From assembly GCA_001781025.1 (NCBI GenBank), contig MFJZ01000035.1, positions 1,118 through 7,563 on the forward strand: 6,446 bases of DNA. The letters run 5' to 3'. The notes beneath the pieces are model-generated. The model was not told the DNA's origin. It ran no database searches and saw only the letters and a list, made by a program, of their open reading frames with translations. Both the position numbers and the translations under genes were made by a program. Position 1 is the stretch's first letter; the number at the start of each line of letters is the position of its first letter. This DNA comes from Candidatus Gottesmanbacteria bacterium RIFCSPLOWO2_01_FULL_49_10. GTDB taxonomy: Bacteria > Patescibacteriota > Microgenomatia > UBA10105 > UBA927. Below are positions 1-5,663 of the stretch, piece after piece.

Positions 1-140
1 AGTATTACAAAGAAGTTGAAAAAGAAGTTCTCAAAATCCACTCTTACAGCAATCCTGCTATCTTTGCCATCTCCATCCTCCACATGTCCCAAAAATACGC
101 CGCCTGGTTCATGGGAGAACTCAAAAAATCTGCCCATTGA
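1..140 (+). CDS. cutA: C-terminal end of a CutA-like divalent-cation tolerance protein (partial)
   Basis: The reading frame enters from the left edge (first full codon at base 3) and ends at TGA 138-140, giving the last 45 residues. The pattern is LKIHSYSNPAIFAISI, a short gap, then YAAWFMGEL. This matches the end of CutA1 proteins, where a conserved H-x-Y-x-x-P strand is followed by a Tyr-x-x-Trp helix. CutA proteins are small ferredoxin-like trimers linked to metal tolerance, although their exact biochemical role is unsettled. The usual HPY is HSY here. The stop codon lies inside the -35 hexamer of the antitoxin promoter. Only the tail is visible, so the family call is a pattern match without support from the N-terminal half. 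Confidence 0.6.
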   Translation, partial: YYKEVEKEVLKIHSYSNPAIFAISILHMSQKYAAWFMGELKKSAH

Positions 141-165
141 CATACTAATCATACTATAGTATGAT
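137..165 (+). promoter_or_regulatory. Sigma70-type promoter of the toxin-antitoxin operon
   Basis: A perfect -35 TTGACA (137-142) is separated by 17 bp from a -10 TATGAT (160-165). The predicted transcription start is near 172, about 3 bases before the ATG at 175, so the mRNA would be leaderless or nearly so. No Shine-Dalgarno is present. The -35 includes the stop codon of the preceding gene. Confidence 0.75.
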
Positions 166-175
166 ATATACTATA
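142..175. promoter_or_regulatory. Probable antitoxin operator: palindrome and repeated ATACTA half-sites
   Basis: Bases 148-165 form a perfect 18-bp palindrome centred on CATACTATAGTATG. The half-site ATACTA occurs at 142-147, 151-156 and 168-173, and its reverse complement TAGTAT at 157-162. The cluster fills the promoter spacer, the -10 box and the transcription start. A ribbon-helix-helix dimer commonly binds such short inverted repeats, so autorepression by the antitoxin or antitoxin-toxin complex is the likely use. That role is inferred from position. Confidence 0.65.
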
Positions 176-438
176 TGAAACAACGAATGATCATCACCAA
201 TGTCCGCATGCCACAACACGAGTGGATACAGGTAAAAATCGCTGCTGCAGAGGCAGGCATGAGTGTCAATGAGTATTTAAACTATACGACGCGAGCCGTC
301 TCAGTCTACAAACAATTATTTGGAAAACCTCAAAAAACTGAAGACAAGTATGCTGCCATGTGGGCTATTATCAATCAAAAGACAAAAGGAAAGCCCATGG
401 GTTGGTCTAAAGAAGACGAAGCCATTTATTCCGTATGA
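175..438 (+). CDS. Ribbon-helix-helix antitoxin (VapB-like)
   Basis: This 87-residue protein has the ribbon-helix-helix layout: a short strand (residues 5-12, around ITNVRMP), a first helix (about 13-28), a GMS turn and a second helix (about 30-44, VNEYLNYTTRAVS). Such dimers insert the strand pair into the DNA major groove. The C-terminal half (45-87) is polar, contains KGKPMGWSKEDEAIYSV, and probably wraps the partner toxin. The gene ends in an ATGA overlap with the downstream PIN-domain gene, the usual antitoxin-first order. ATG 175 was chosen because it fits the promoter as a leaderless start; ATG 187 is a possible alternative. It probably represses its own promoter through the palindrome just upstream. 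The exact VapB subfamily cannot be assigned. Confidence 0.75.
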   Translation: MKQRMIITNVRMPQHEWIQVKIAAAEAGMSVNEYLNYTTRAVSVYKQLFGKPQKTEDKYAAMWAIINQKTKGKPMGWSKEDEAIYSV

Positions 439-875
439 ACCAGGTATTCCTCAATTCAAGCTACTTCAAAGCATTGATCGATGACTTTGATGATTTTCAT
501 AAAGAAGCTAAAGATATTTTCTCCTTGCTCAACGAGCAAAAAACACAGTTGGTAACGACCAACTATATCATTGACGAGACATTAACGTTGCTTCGAGTCA
601 AAAGAAATCTGCAATCCGCCATAAAGCTACGCGACATGATCAATGCTGGCAGCCCAACGATAACCATCTACCGCGTAATTTCAGAGGATGATGCGGATGC
701 TTGGCAATGGTTTGTGAGCGACTGGAGCAGGCTTTCTTTTACCGACTGCGTCTCATTTGCCGTCATGAAACGACTGGAGATCACTCATGTCGCCACGTTT
801 GACCAGCATTTCAAACGCGCAGGCTTCATCATCGTCAAACCCGCGCCGAACACTTTACAGAAAAAGACGGAGTGA
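435..875 (+). CDS. vapC: VapC-like PIN-domain toxin with Asn at the first catalytic position
   Basis: This 146-residue protein spans a whole PIN domain. PIN toxins are Mg-dependent RNases that cut tRNA, rRNA or mRNA. Visible motifs are VFLNSSYFKALID (4-16), the motif-two Glu48 in NYIIDETLTLL, Asp104 in SFTDCVSFA and Asp123 in ATFDQHF. In most relatives the first motif reads FxDTS, with Asp coordinating the metal. Here that residue is Asn7 (codon AAT), one G-to-A change from Asp. The other acidic residues are intact. The ATG overlaps the antitoxin stop (ATGA) and has no Shine-Dalgarno, so translation is probably coupled. With Asn7 the nuclease may be weak or dead, or the substitution may be a subfamily trait. 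The PIN assignment is firm; the toxin activity is not. Confidence 0.78.
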   Translation: MNQVFLNSSYFKALIDDFDDFHKEAKDIFSLLNEQKTQLVTTNYIIDETLTLLRVKRNLQSAIKLRDMINAGSPTITIYRVISEDDADAWQWFVSDWSRLSFTDCVSFAVMKRLEITHVATFDQHFKRAGFIIVKPAPNTLQKKTE

Positions 876-899
876 CAAAAATTGTAGAGTTGATAAAAT
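872..899 (+). promoter_or_regulatory. Candidate promoter of the hydroxyacid dehydrogenase gene
   Basis: GTGACA (872-877, five of six to consensus) is followed after 16 bp by TAAAAT (894-899). A start near 906 would leave a leader of about 7 bases before ATG 913. The -35 overlaps the TGA stop of the PIN gene. No Shine-Dalgarno precedes the ATG. Confidence 0.5.
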
Positions 900-912
900 A
901 CATCTAATAACC

Positions 913-1845
913 ATGAACATCTACCTTATCGTTTCCGGAAAAACCTCTGGGCTATCCGAACAACAATTGAAAAAACTTCAAAGTTTTGGGGAAGTTATTA
1001 CTATTTCGCACAAAGGAAAACTGGGTGAGATTCATAAACTGACACAAGATCCCAGCGACAAAATTCTTGCCTTAGACCCAACTTCTTTTGACTGGGAGCT
1101 AGATCTTGAAGCTCTGCAAAATATCCCCAAGGTCAAGGCAGTCATCACGCAGTCCACGTCTTACGATTGGATCAAACCAAAAGAATTAAAAAAGAAAGGT
1201 GTTGTCGCTTGCAACTGCCCGGGATTCTCGGCGGATTCTGTAGCCGAGTATGCCATATGCATGGCGATAGAGGCTGCTCGTCGCTTACCAATTCACGTCA
1301 AAAACGACGGAAAAATTGACTGGAACGTTAAGCCAATGTTGCTGAAGGGAAAAACTATTGGAATACTCGGTCTCGGAAGAATTGGGAATCGTATGGCAGA
1401 AATTGCACAAGGCATAGGTATGAACGTCATATACTGATCGAGAAAATCAAGAGACGAGAGATTCCAACACACTGAACTCTCAGAACTTTTTCTCAACAGC
1501 GATGTCCTCATGCCTGCTCTTGTAGAAAACGATGAGACGCGGATCATCATAACCAAAAAACTTATTGATACTCTTCGACCAACTGCAATCATTGTAGGTA
1601 TCAATAGAGTAAAAGTACTTCTTCCAGAAAACTATATTCTCAAAAAAGTGGCAAGTGGAGCACTAGCAGGATATGCGTTCGAAGGAGACAATGCTAAAGA
1701 GCTCTCTTCGTATAAAGGTAATGTATGGGCATTACCAGCGATGGCTTGGTATACACAGGAATCTCTACAGAATCTTTTGCAAGTTTGGGTAGACGATATT
1801 GTCGCTTTCGCACAAGGGAAACCCCAAAACACCGTCAACACATAA
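913..1845 (+). pseudogene. D-2-hydroxyacid dehydrogenase family gene interrupted by one in-frame TGA
   Basis: Read through, the gene gives 310 residues, the usual length of NAD-dependent D-2-hydroxyacid dehydrogenases (glyoxylate, lactate and phosphoglycerate dehydrogenase relatives). It has an N-terminal substrate-domain half, the helix SADSVAEYAI (106-115), the NAD-binding motif GLGRIG (153-158), an INR segment (230-232) where the catalytic Arg is expected, and a C-terminal WALPAMAWYT (272-281). A TGA at 1435-1437 stops the frame at position 175. The same frame resumes at once and stays open for 135 more codons to TAA, keeping family features. The flanks VIY-SRKSRD suggest Trp was lost through TGG to TGA. 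There is no frameshift. ATG 1510 (Met200) could restart translation but lacks a ribosome site. Where relatives carry the catalytic His in PHxAG, this protein has Ala276. A recent pseudogene, a sequencing error or readthrough are all possible. The substrate is unknown. Confidence 0.75.
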
Positions 1846-1895
1846 GAAATTCAAACAACCTCTACCAAGCGCTCCCACAGGCGGCGCAGAATTGA

Positions 1896-2279
1896 TTACT
1901 TCCTCTTCGGGAGATTTTTGAAGAAGCGGCTGCGGATGTGTTTGGTCGTCTCCACACTTTGCTCCTGAAGCTTCTCGATCTGAGCAAGGGCGGTATCGAG
2001 CTTCTCTACCGCCGCCTCGCTTAAATCTTCCTTCTTCTCTTTGATCTCATCAATAACCTGCTCTTTAAGTTCTCCACCCTGCTTGACGAGCTCTCTCCCG
2101 CGATTTTCCATTTCCTCAAGCTTATCTTGAAGTTCTTCAAGGAGATCTTTTCCTTTATCTTCTAATGCCTTCCCTGTCTTTTTCCCCTCCCTGGTGCCCA
2201 TGAAAAATAGAAGAATCGCCCCCAGGAGTCCCCCGAGAAAAAATCCAAACCAGAATTTATTATTGCGTTCTTCACTCAT
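1896..2279 (-). CDS. YtxH-like membrane-anchored coiled-coil protein
   Basis: This 127-residue protein has a short polar N-terminus and one glycine-rich membrane helix (about residues 9-27, FWFGFFLGGLLGAILLFFMG). A basic stop-transfer stretch follows, then a long charged amphipathic helix (about 35-110) rich in Glu and Lys, and a basic tail ending LPKRK. This layout is that of YtxH-type proteins, which are poorly understood and often stress-associated in Firmicutes. The ATG at 2277-2279 was chosen over an upstream in-frame ATG at 2360. It has AAGGAGG five bases upstream, and the longer version would overlap most of the preceding gene. It overlaps that gene's stop by 8 bp, so the two form a coupled pair. 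No terminator is evident after the TAA. Confidence 0.7.
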   Translation of the reverse strand: MSEERNNKFWFGFFLGGLLGAILLFFMGTREGKKTGKALEDKGKDLLEELQDKLEEMENRGRELVKQGGELKEQVIDEIKEKKEDLSEAAVEKLDTALAQIEKLQEQSVETTKHIRSRFFKNLPKRK

Positions 2280-2532
2280 CGTGGCCTCCTTTTTTGCGAA
2301 ACGAAGAAAACAGCGATAGTCCTGCTTTGATGCCGCCCATGAGTCCCGCCATACCGGCAAACCCTTCGCTTACCGTTCCCGTGACTTTCGTCGCGTCATC
2401 AAGCATTTTATTTACTTTCTGAAGTGACAACTTCATCTCTTTGAGGATATACCAAACCTGAACCCCGAGGAATATAAAGAGTCCCGTAAGGATGAAGCTT
2501 ATGATGATAACAACTAGCTGTATGATGTCCAT
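2272..2532 (-). CDS. Small single-pass membrane protein of unknown function
   Basis: This 86-residue protein has a strongly hydrophobic N-terminal helix (about 4-30, IIQLVVIIISFILTGLFIFL). A polar helical segment follows (KEMKLSLQKVNKMLDDATKV), then a Gly/Ala-rich stretch (56-76, GFAGMAGLMGGIKAGLSLFS) that could dip into the membrane, and a charged end KKGGHDE. It resembles short DUF948-like membrane proteins in layout, but I do not recognise a specific family. It is the first gene of a two-gene unit with the YtxH-like gene, which overlaps its end by 8 bp. It has its own promoter after the RodZ-like gene. No Shine-Dalgarno is visible before its ATG, although the predicted leader is about 35 bases long. 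Confidence 0.65.
   Translation of the reverse strand: MDIIQLVVIIISFILTGLFIFLGVQVWYILKEMKLSLQKVNKMLDDATKVTGTVSEGFAGMAGLMGGIKAGLSLFSSFRKKGGHDE
2285..2291 (-). promoter_or_regulatory. Ribosome binding site deciding the YtxH-like start
   Basis: On the minus strand AAGGAGG stands five bases before the ATG at 2279, inside the last codons of the preceding gene. It is the clearest Shine-Dalgarno before any start in the window. Confidence 0.75.
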
Positions 2533-2574
2533 GGGCAGAAACGAACTGTCGACAAGAAGTACTAACGCGTCACT

Positions 2575-2603
2575 AGTATGCCGTAAAGAGATGAACCTGT
2601 CAA
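2575..2603 (-). promoter_or_regulatory. Promoter of the small membrane-protein pair
   Basis: On the minus strand a perfect TTGACA (2603-2598) is followed after 17 bp by CATACT (2580-2575, four of six). The -35 begins directly after the TAA stop of the RodZ-like gene. The predicted start is near 2568, giving a leader of about 35 bases before ATG 2532. It would separate this pair from the ftsK/RodZ-like unit. Confidence 0.6.
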
Positions 2604-3251
2604 TTACGGATTTTGCACGTCGAAGCGTACGGCGCGCGAAACGGTCGTAGCTTTCCCGTAACGACTGGTCGCGGTGATGATGATCGCGTTGTCTCCGGGC
2701 TCAAGCGTAATCTGATCAAAAAACTTCCCGTCACCTCGAACAAGCACGGATACGCCATTTACGATGACCGTAGCATCGGTATCCGTTTTTCCCAATACAT
2801 CAACGCGACGCTCTGTAGTCGTCAACGCATCTTTGGGTGCTTGAACGGAAAGGGCTGGTGCGCTTTGGAGTTTTTGGTATTGAAACCCGAGATATACCAC
2901 AAACACGCTGACGAGGGAGAGGAGAAGAATCGCAAGAAACCTGCCGGGAGTCAACCGAAGCCACGACACTTTAAGCGACTCATCCATACCCTTCGGGAGA
3001 AGGCTTGTTCTCGTCACCTCTTCGGTTTGTCTCCGAAAAAACGCAAGGGACTTACTGCTGCTTACTCCCAAAAAATCACTGTAATTTTTGATAAATCCTT
3101 TTGCGTAGGAGAGAGAAGGCAGCGTACTATAGTCGTCGCGTTCGATAGATTCAAGAAATTTTTCCCGGATTTTTGTCGCTTTCTCGACCTGTGCTAACGT
3201 GAGTCCCTTTTCTTCACGCGCATCTTTCAGGATCGAACCAACAGTTTTCAT
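2604..3251 (-). CDS. RodZ-like protein: HTH domain, one membrane helix, Ig-like extracellular domain
   Basis: The 215 residues fall into three parts. Residues 5-70 are an xre/RodZ-type helix-turn-helix (GSILKDAREEKGLTLAQVEK, then KFLESIERDDYSTLPSLSYAKGFIKNY). A basic linker leads to a membrane helix (about 105-124, FLAILLLSLVSVFVVYLGFQ). Residues 137-213 form a beta-rich module with VLGKTDTDATVIVNG and LEPGDNAIIITATSRYGK, which looks like a small Ig-like or glucodextranase-B-like domain. RodZ links the MreB cytoskeleton to the envelope, with its HTH facing the cytoplasm; here the outer part is Ig-like. The gene lies 58 bp downstream of ftsK on the same strand and probably shares its transcript. 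The start ATG has no Shine-Dalgarno, and I see no convincing own promoter. Whether this lineage has an MreB partner cannot be told from the window. Confidence 0.75.
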   Translation of the reverse strand: MKTVGSILKDAREEKGLTLAQVEKATKIREKFLESIERDDYSTLPSLSYAKGFIKNYSDFLGVSSSKSLAFFRRQTEEVTRTSLLPKGMDESLKVSWLRLTPGRFLAILLLSLVSVFVVYLGFQYQKLQSAPALSVQAPKDALTTTERRVDVLGKTDTDATVIVNGVSVLVRGDGKFFDQITLEPGDNAIIITATSRYGKATTVSRAVRFDVQNP

Positions 3252-3309
3252 GTATTCGTTAATTGACTACTTGGTTTTATCTGGGATAACGGAGGAACGG
3301 ATGAACCAA

Positions 3310-5475
3310 CTAACCGTTCTGTTGTGCTTGAGTAGCAAGGTATTCTTCAGCGTTTTTGACGAGAACGTCACGGGGCTTACTGCCTTCACCGGGTCCGATA
3401 ATACCTTCTTCCTCCAGTTGATCAAGAATACGGGCCGCTCGTGCGTATCCCACAGAAAGCCGTCTCTGGAGAAGTGACGCCGATGCTTTATCGTGTTGAC
3501 AGATAAGCCGGAGCGCGTCTTCAAACAAAGTATCGCGACCATCCCCGCCGACAGCCTGTATACCGCCTTTCTTCCACCCAGTAAGCGGTTGAGTAGTCAC
3601 TTCTTCGGTATATTGCACCGGGACGTTTTTCGTTTTGAGGAAATCCACAACCTTGCCCACTTCGTGCTCCGATACAAATGTCCCCTGGATGCGACTTGGC
3701 TTGGCCTGATCCGGTGGGATATAGAGCATGTCTCCCCGTCCCAAAAGCTTTTCAGCTCCCGGCATGTCGATAATGACGCGTGAATCAATCATGGAGGATA
3801 CGTTAAACGCGATGCGGGTCGGCACATTGGCTTTGATAAGTCCGGTAATGACATCAACGGAGGGTCGCTGGGTCGAAAGCACGAGGTGAATACCCGTCGC
3901 ACGCGCCATTTGGGCCAATCGGCAAATACTATCCTCAACTTCGACAGGTGCATAGGCCATAAGATCAGCAAGTTCATCAATCAAGATGATAATGTAGGGC
4001 ATGGCTTGAAATCCGGAAAGCTCGTTGAAGCTGTCAATATTTCGAACACCAACTCCAGCAAACTGTTTATACCGGTTCTCCATTTCCGTCATGGCCCACC
4101 GGAGAGACGAGAGTATTTTATCCGGCTCAACAATCACCGGTGTTAAAAGGTGAGGAATACCATTGTACCCCGTAAGCTCGACGCGCTTGGGGTCAACCAT
4201 GATAAGACGCACCTCTTGTGGTGTCGTACGGAACAAGAGCGAACAAATCCACGCGTTGATAAGCACTGATTTTCCAGACCCGGTAGTTCCCGCTACCAGC
4301 ACATGGGGCATTTTGCCGATATCCGCAATGAGCGGATTACCGGATACATCAAGTCCCAATGCCACTGCAAGCTTGCTCTTGGATTTTCTCATGACATCGG
4401 AAGTGAGCATTTTCTTGAGAGTGACAAATTCAAGTCCACGGTTTGGTATCTCAATCCCCACAAGACTTCGTCCGGGAATCGGCGCTTCTATTCTCACTTG
4501 CCCGGTTGGCGCAGCAAGTGCCAGTGCTAAGTCGCTTGAGAGCGAGGTAATTTTAGACACTTTGGTGCCAAGGGAAATCTCGAGCGCGTACTGGGTCACT
4601 GCAGGGCCGGTATTGACTTCGGTGACTTTTGCGTTGATGCCAAATCCTTCAAGTGTCTTCTCGATAACGGATGCATTCTTTCGCATATCGCCGCGATCGG
4701 CTTTTTGTCCCGGTCCGTCAGAAAGGAGTGAAAGCGATGGGTACTCCCAAATCGCCGCGTCACCACCGGGAGGCTGACCCATGGGACTTTGGATTTTAAG
4801 TTCTGACTTTGTGGGAGATGTGGGTGTCTGCTTACCCCCCATTGGTGGTGGTGTTATAGGGAGCTTGACAAGCGATCTTTGGTCATCGATGCCTTTTATC
4901 TTGAGCATTGCTTTGTCTTTAGAAAAAAGCGGCACTTCCTTTTTCGTGACCGCCTGCTCCCACAGCCTCCCAACCGCATCCGCGAGCCCCTGTGCATTCA
5001 CGAGGAAAAAATTCACCAGCCGGTCAAGCGATGTATTGAAAAGTATGATGAACCCGATGATGAGTATACCAAGAGACAAAAGGATCGTCCCTTCTGTCGA
5101 TATGGCACTTGCTGCTAAATTCCAAATGAGTTCTCCGACACTACCCGCCTGTGCCAAGGAGATGAGCGCCAAAAGTATGAGTCCAAAACCAGCTGGCACG
5201 TTGGGTTTGCCAAGGTCAGACTTGAGTTTAAAAAAAAGAAAACTAAGGGACACGAAAAACGGCGGCAACAGGTACATGACCCACCCGATTTGACTATCGA
5301 GCTCCTCCCGAAGTCGCGCAAGGACCGCGCCCTCCCCAAAAAAAGAAAGCGTAATCGTCGCCGCAAAAAGCCATAGCCAGACTGCTCCGACGGTGTAGAC
5401 TGTCTGTCTCTTGAGCCTCATACCGAAGGGCTGACCACGACGATGATACTGGCGTTTTCTTTTTGCTTTGAACAT
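3310..5475 (-). CDS. ftsK: DNA translocase FtsK/SpoIIIE
   Basis: This complete 721-residue protein belongs to the family that pumps chromosomal DNA through the division septum. It has four N-terminal membrane helices (about 26-48, 64-84, 93-112, 128-147), then a Pro-rich linker (205-245). The alpha region holds GPAVTQYALEI (290-300). The motor has Walker A GTTGSGKS (396-403), Walker B IIILIDE (495-501), and the conserved LSTQRPSVDVITGLIKANVP (533-552). A C-terminal winged-helix gamma domain (about 648-706, including GYARAARILDQLEEEGII) normally reads polar KOPS-type sequences and contacts XerD. The linker is short compared with E. coli FtsK, so the size is nearer to SpoIIIE. ATG 5475 lies about 5 bases after the predicted transcription start. 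The gene ends in TAG and is followed by the RodZ-like gene. No key residue appears to be missing. Confidence 0.95.
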   Translation of the reverse strand: MFKAKRKRQYHRRGQPFGMRLKRQTVYTVGAVWLWLFAATITLSFFGEGAVLARLREELDSQIGWVMYLLPPFFVSLSFLFFKLKSDLGKPNVPAGFGLILLALISLAQAGSVGELIWNLAASAISTEGTILLSLGILIIGFIILFNTSLDRLVNFFLVNAQGLADAVGRLWEQAVTKKEVPLFSKDKAMLKIKGIDDQRSLVKLPITPPPMGGKQTPTSPTKSELKIQSPMGQPPGGDAAIWEYPSLSLLSDGPGQKADRGDMRKNASVIEKTLEGFGINAKVTEVNTGPAVTQYALEISLGTKVSKITSLSSDLALALAAPTGQVRIEAPIPGRSLVGIEIPNRGLEFVTLKKMLTSDVMRKSKSKLAVALGLDVSGNPLIADIGKMPHVLVAGTTGSGKSVLINAWICSLLFRTTPQEVRLIMVDPKRVELTGYNGIPHLLTPVIVEPDKILSSLRWAMTEMENRYKQFAGVGVRNIDSFNELSGFQAMPYIIILIDELADLMAYAPVEVEDSICRLAQMARATGIHLVLSTQRPSVDVITGLIKANVPTRIAFNVSSMIDSRVIIDMPGAEKLLGRGDMLYIPPDQAKPSRIQGTFVSEHEVGKVVDFLKTKNVPVQYTEEVTTQPLTGWKKGGIQAVGGDGRDTLFEDALRLICQHDKASASLLQRRLSVGYARAARILDQLEEEGIIGPGEGSKPRDVLVKNAEEYLATQAQQNG

Positions 5476-5487
5476 GGCAATAGAGAT

Positions 5488-5516
5488 AGTATAGTGCGTG
5501 CGTGCGGTGTGTACAA
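5488..5516 (-). promoter_or_regulatory. Promoter of ftsK with nearly leaderless start
   Basis: On the minus strand TTGTAC (5516-5511) is a weak -35. It is followed after exactly 17 bp by TATACT (5493-5488, five of six). The predicted start near 5481 leaves about 5 bases before ATG 5475 and no room for a Shine-Dalgarno. The spacer contains the short tandem repeat CGCACGCACGCAC. Confidence 0.55.
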
Positions 5517-5663
5517 CCCCGATGAAGACACCGGAAGATATTACTGAGGATGATTCTACGTTTTATTGGAGATTTGGGAGTAATTTTTGACTAACGTGGA
5601 GGGAGTCTACCGGGGAGAACGCCTGTCTCACCTTAATAATCTGCAAAATGACCAGCCGTCCCA

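Noticed and set aside
1435..1437. Selenocysteine at the TGA of the dehydrogenase gene
   Set aside because: The position fits Trp, not Cys, the family is not known for Sec, and I see no convincing stem-loop just downstream.
1846..1895. Possible bidirectional terminator between the converging dehydrogenase and YtxH-like genes
   Set aside because: Only a four-base GCGC pairing was found and there is no T-run on either side.
2613..3197. A 194-codon open frame on the plus strand opposite the RodZ-like gene
   Set aside because: It is antisense to a gene with clear domains, its translation is basic and Cys-rich with no family pattern, and no start signals are seen.
3271..3309. Inverted repeat TTGGTT/AACCAA between ftsK and the RodZ-like gene
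   Set aside because: The stem is only six base pairs with a 27-base loop and no U-tract, so it is a poor terminator.
4163..5293. Long plus-strand open frames opposite ftsK
   Set aside because: They mirror the conserved ftsK coding sequence, and their translations are Ser/Pro-rich without domains.
5550..5594. A 14-codon plus-strand open frame, MILRFIGDLGVIFD
   Set aside because: It is short, has no promoter or well-spaced ribosome site, and no downstream gene it could control as a leader peptide. The rest of 5517-5663 shows nothing I can name.
5584..5626. Weak hairpin after the surface-protein gene (GACT/AGTC followed by AAAAATT on the minus strand)
   Set aside because: The four-base stem with an 11-base loop is too weak, and the following run is A-rich rather than U-rich in the transcript.
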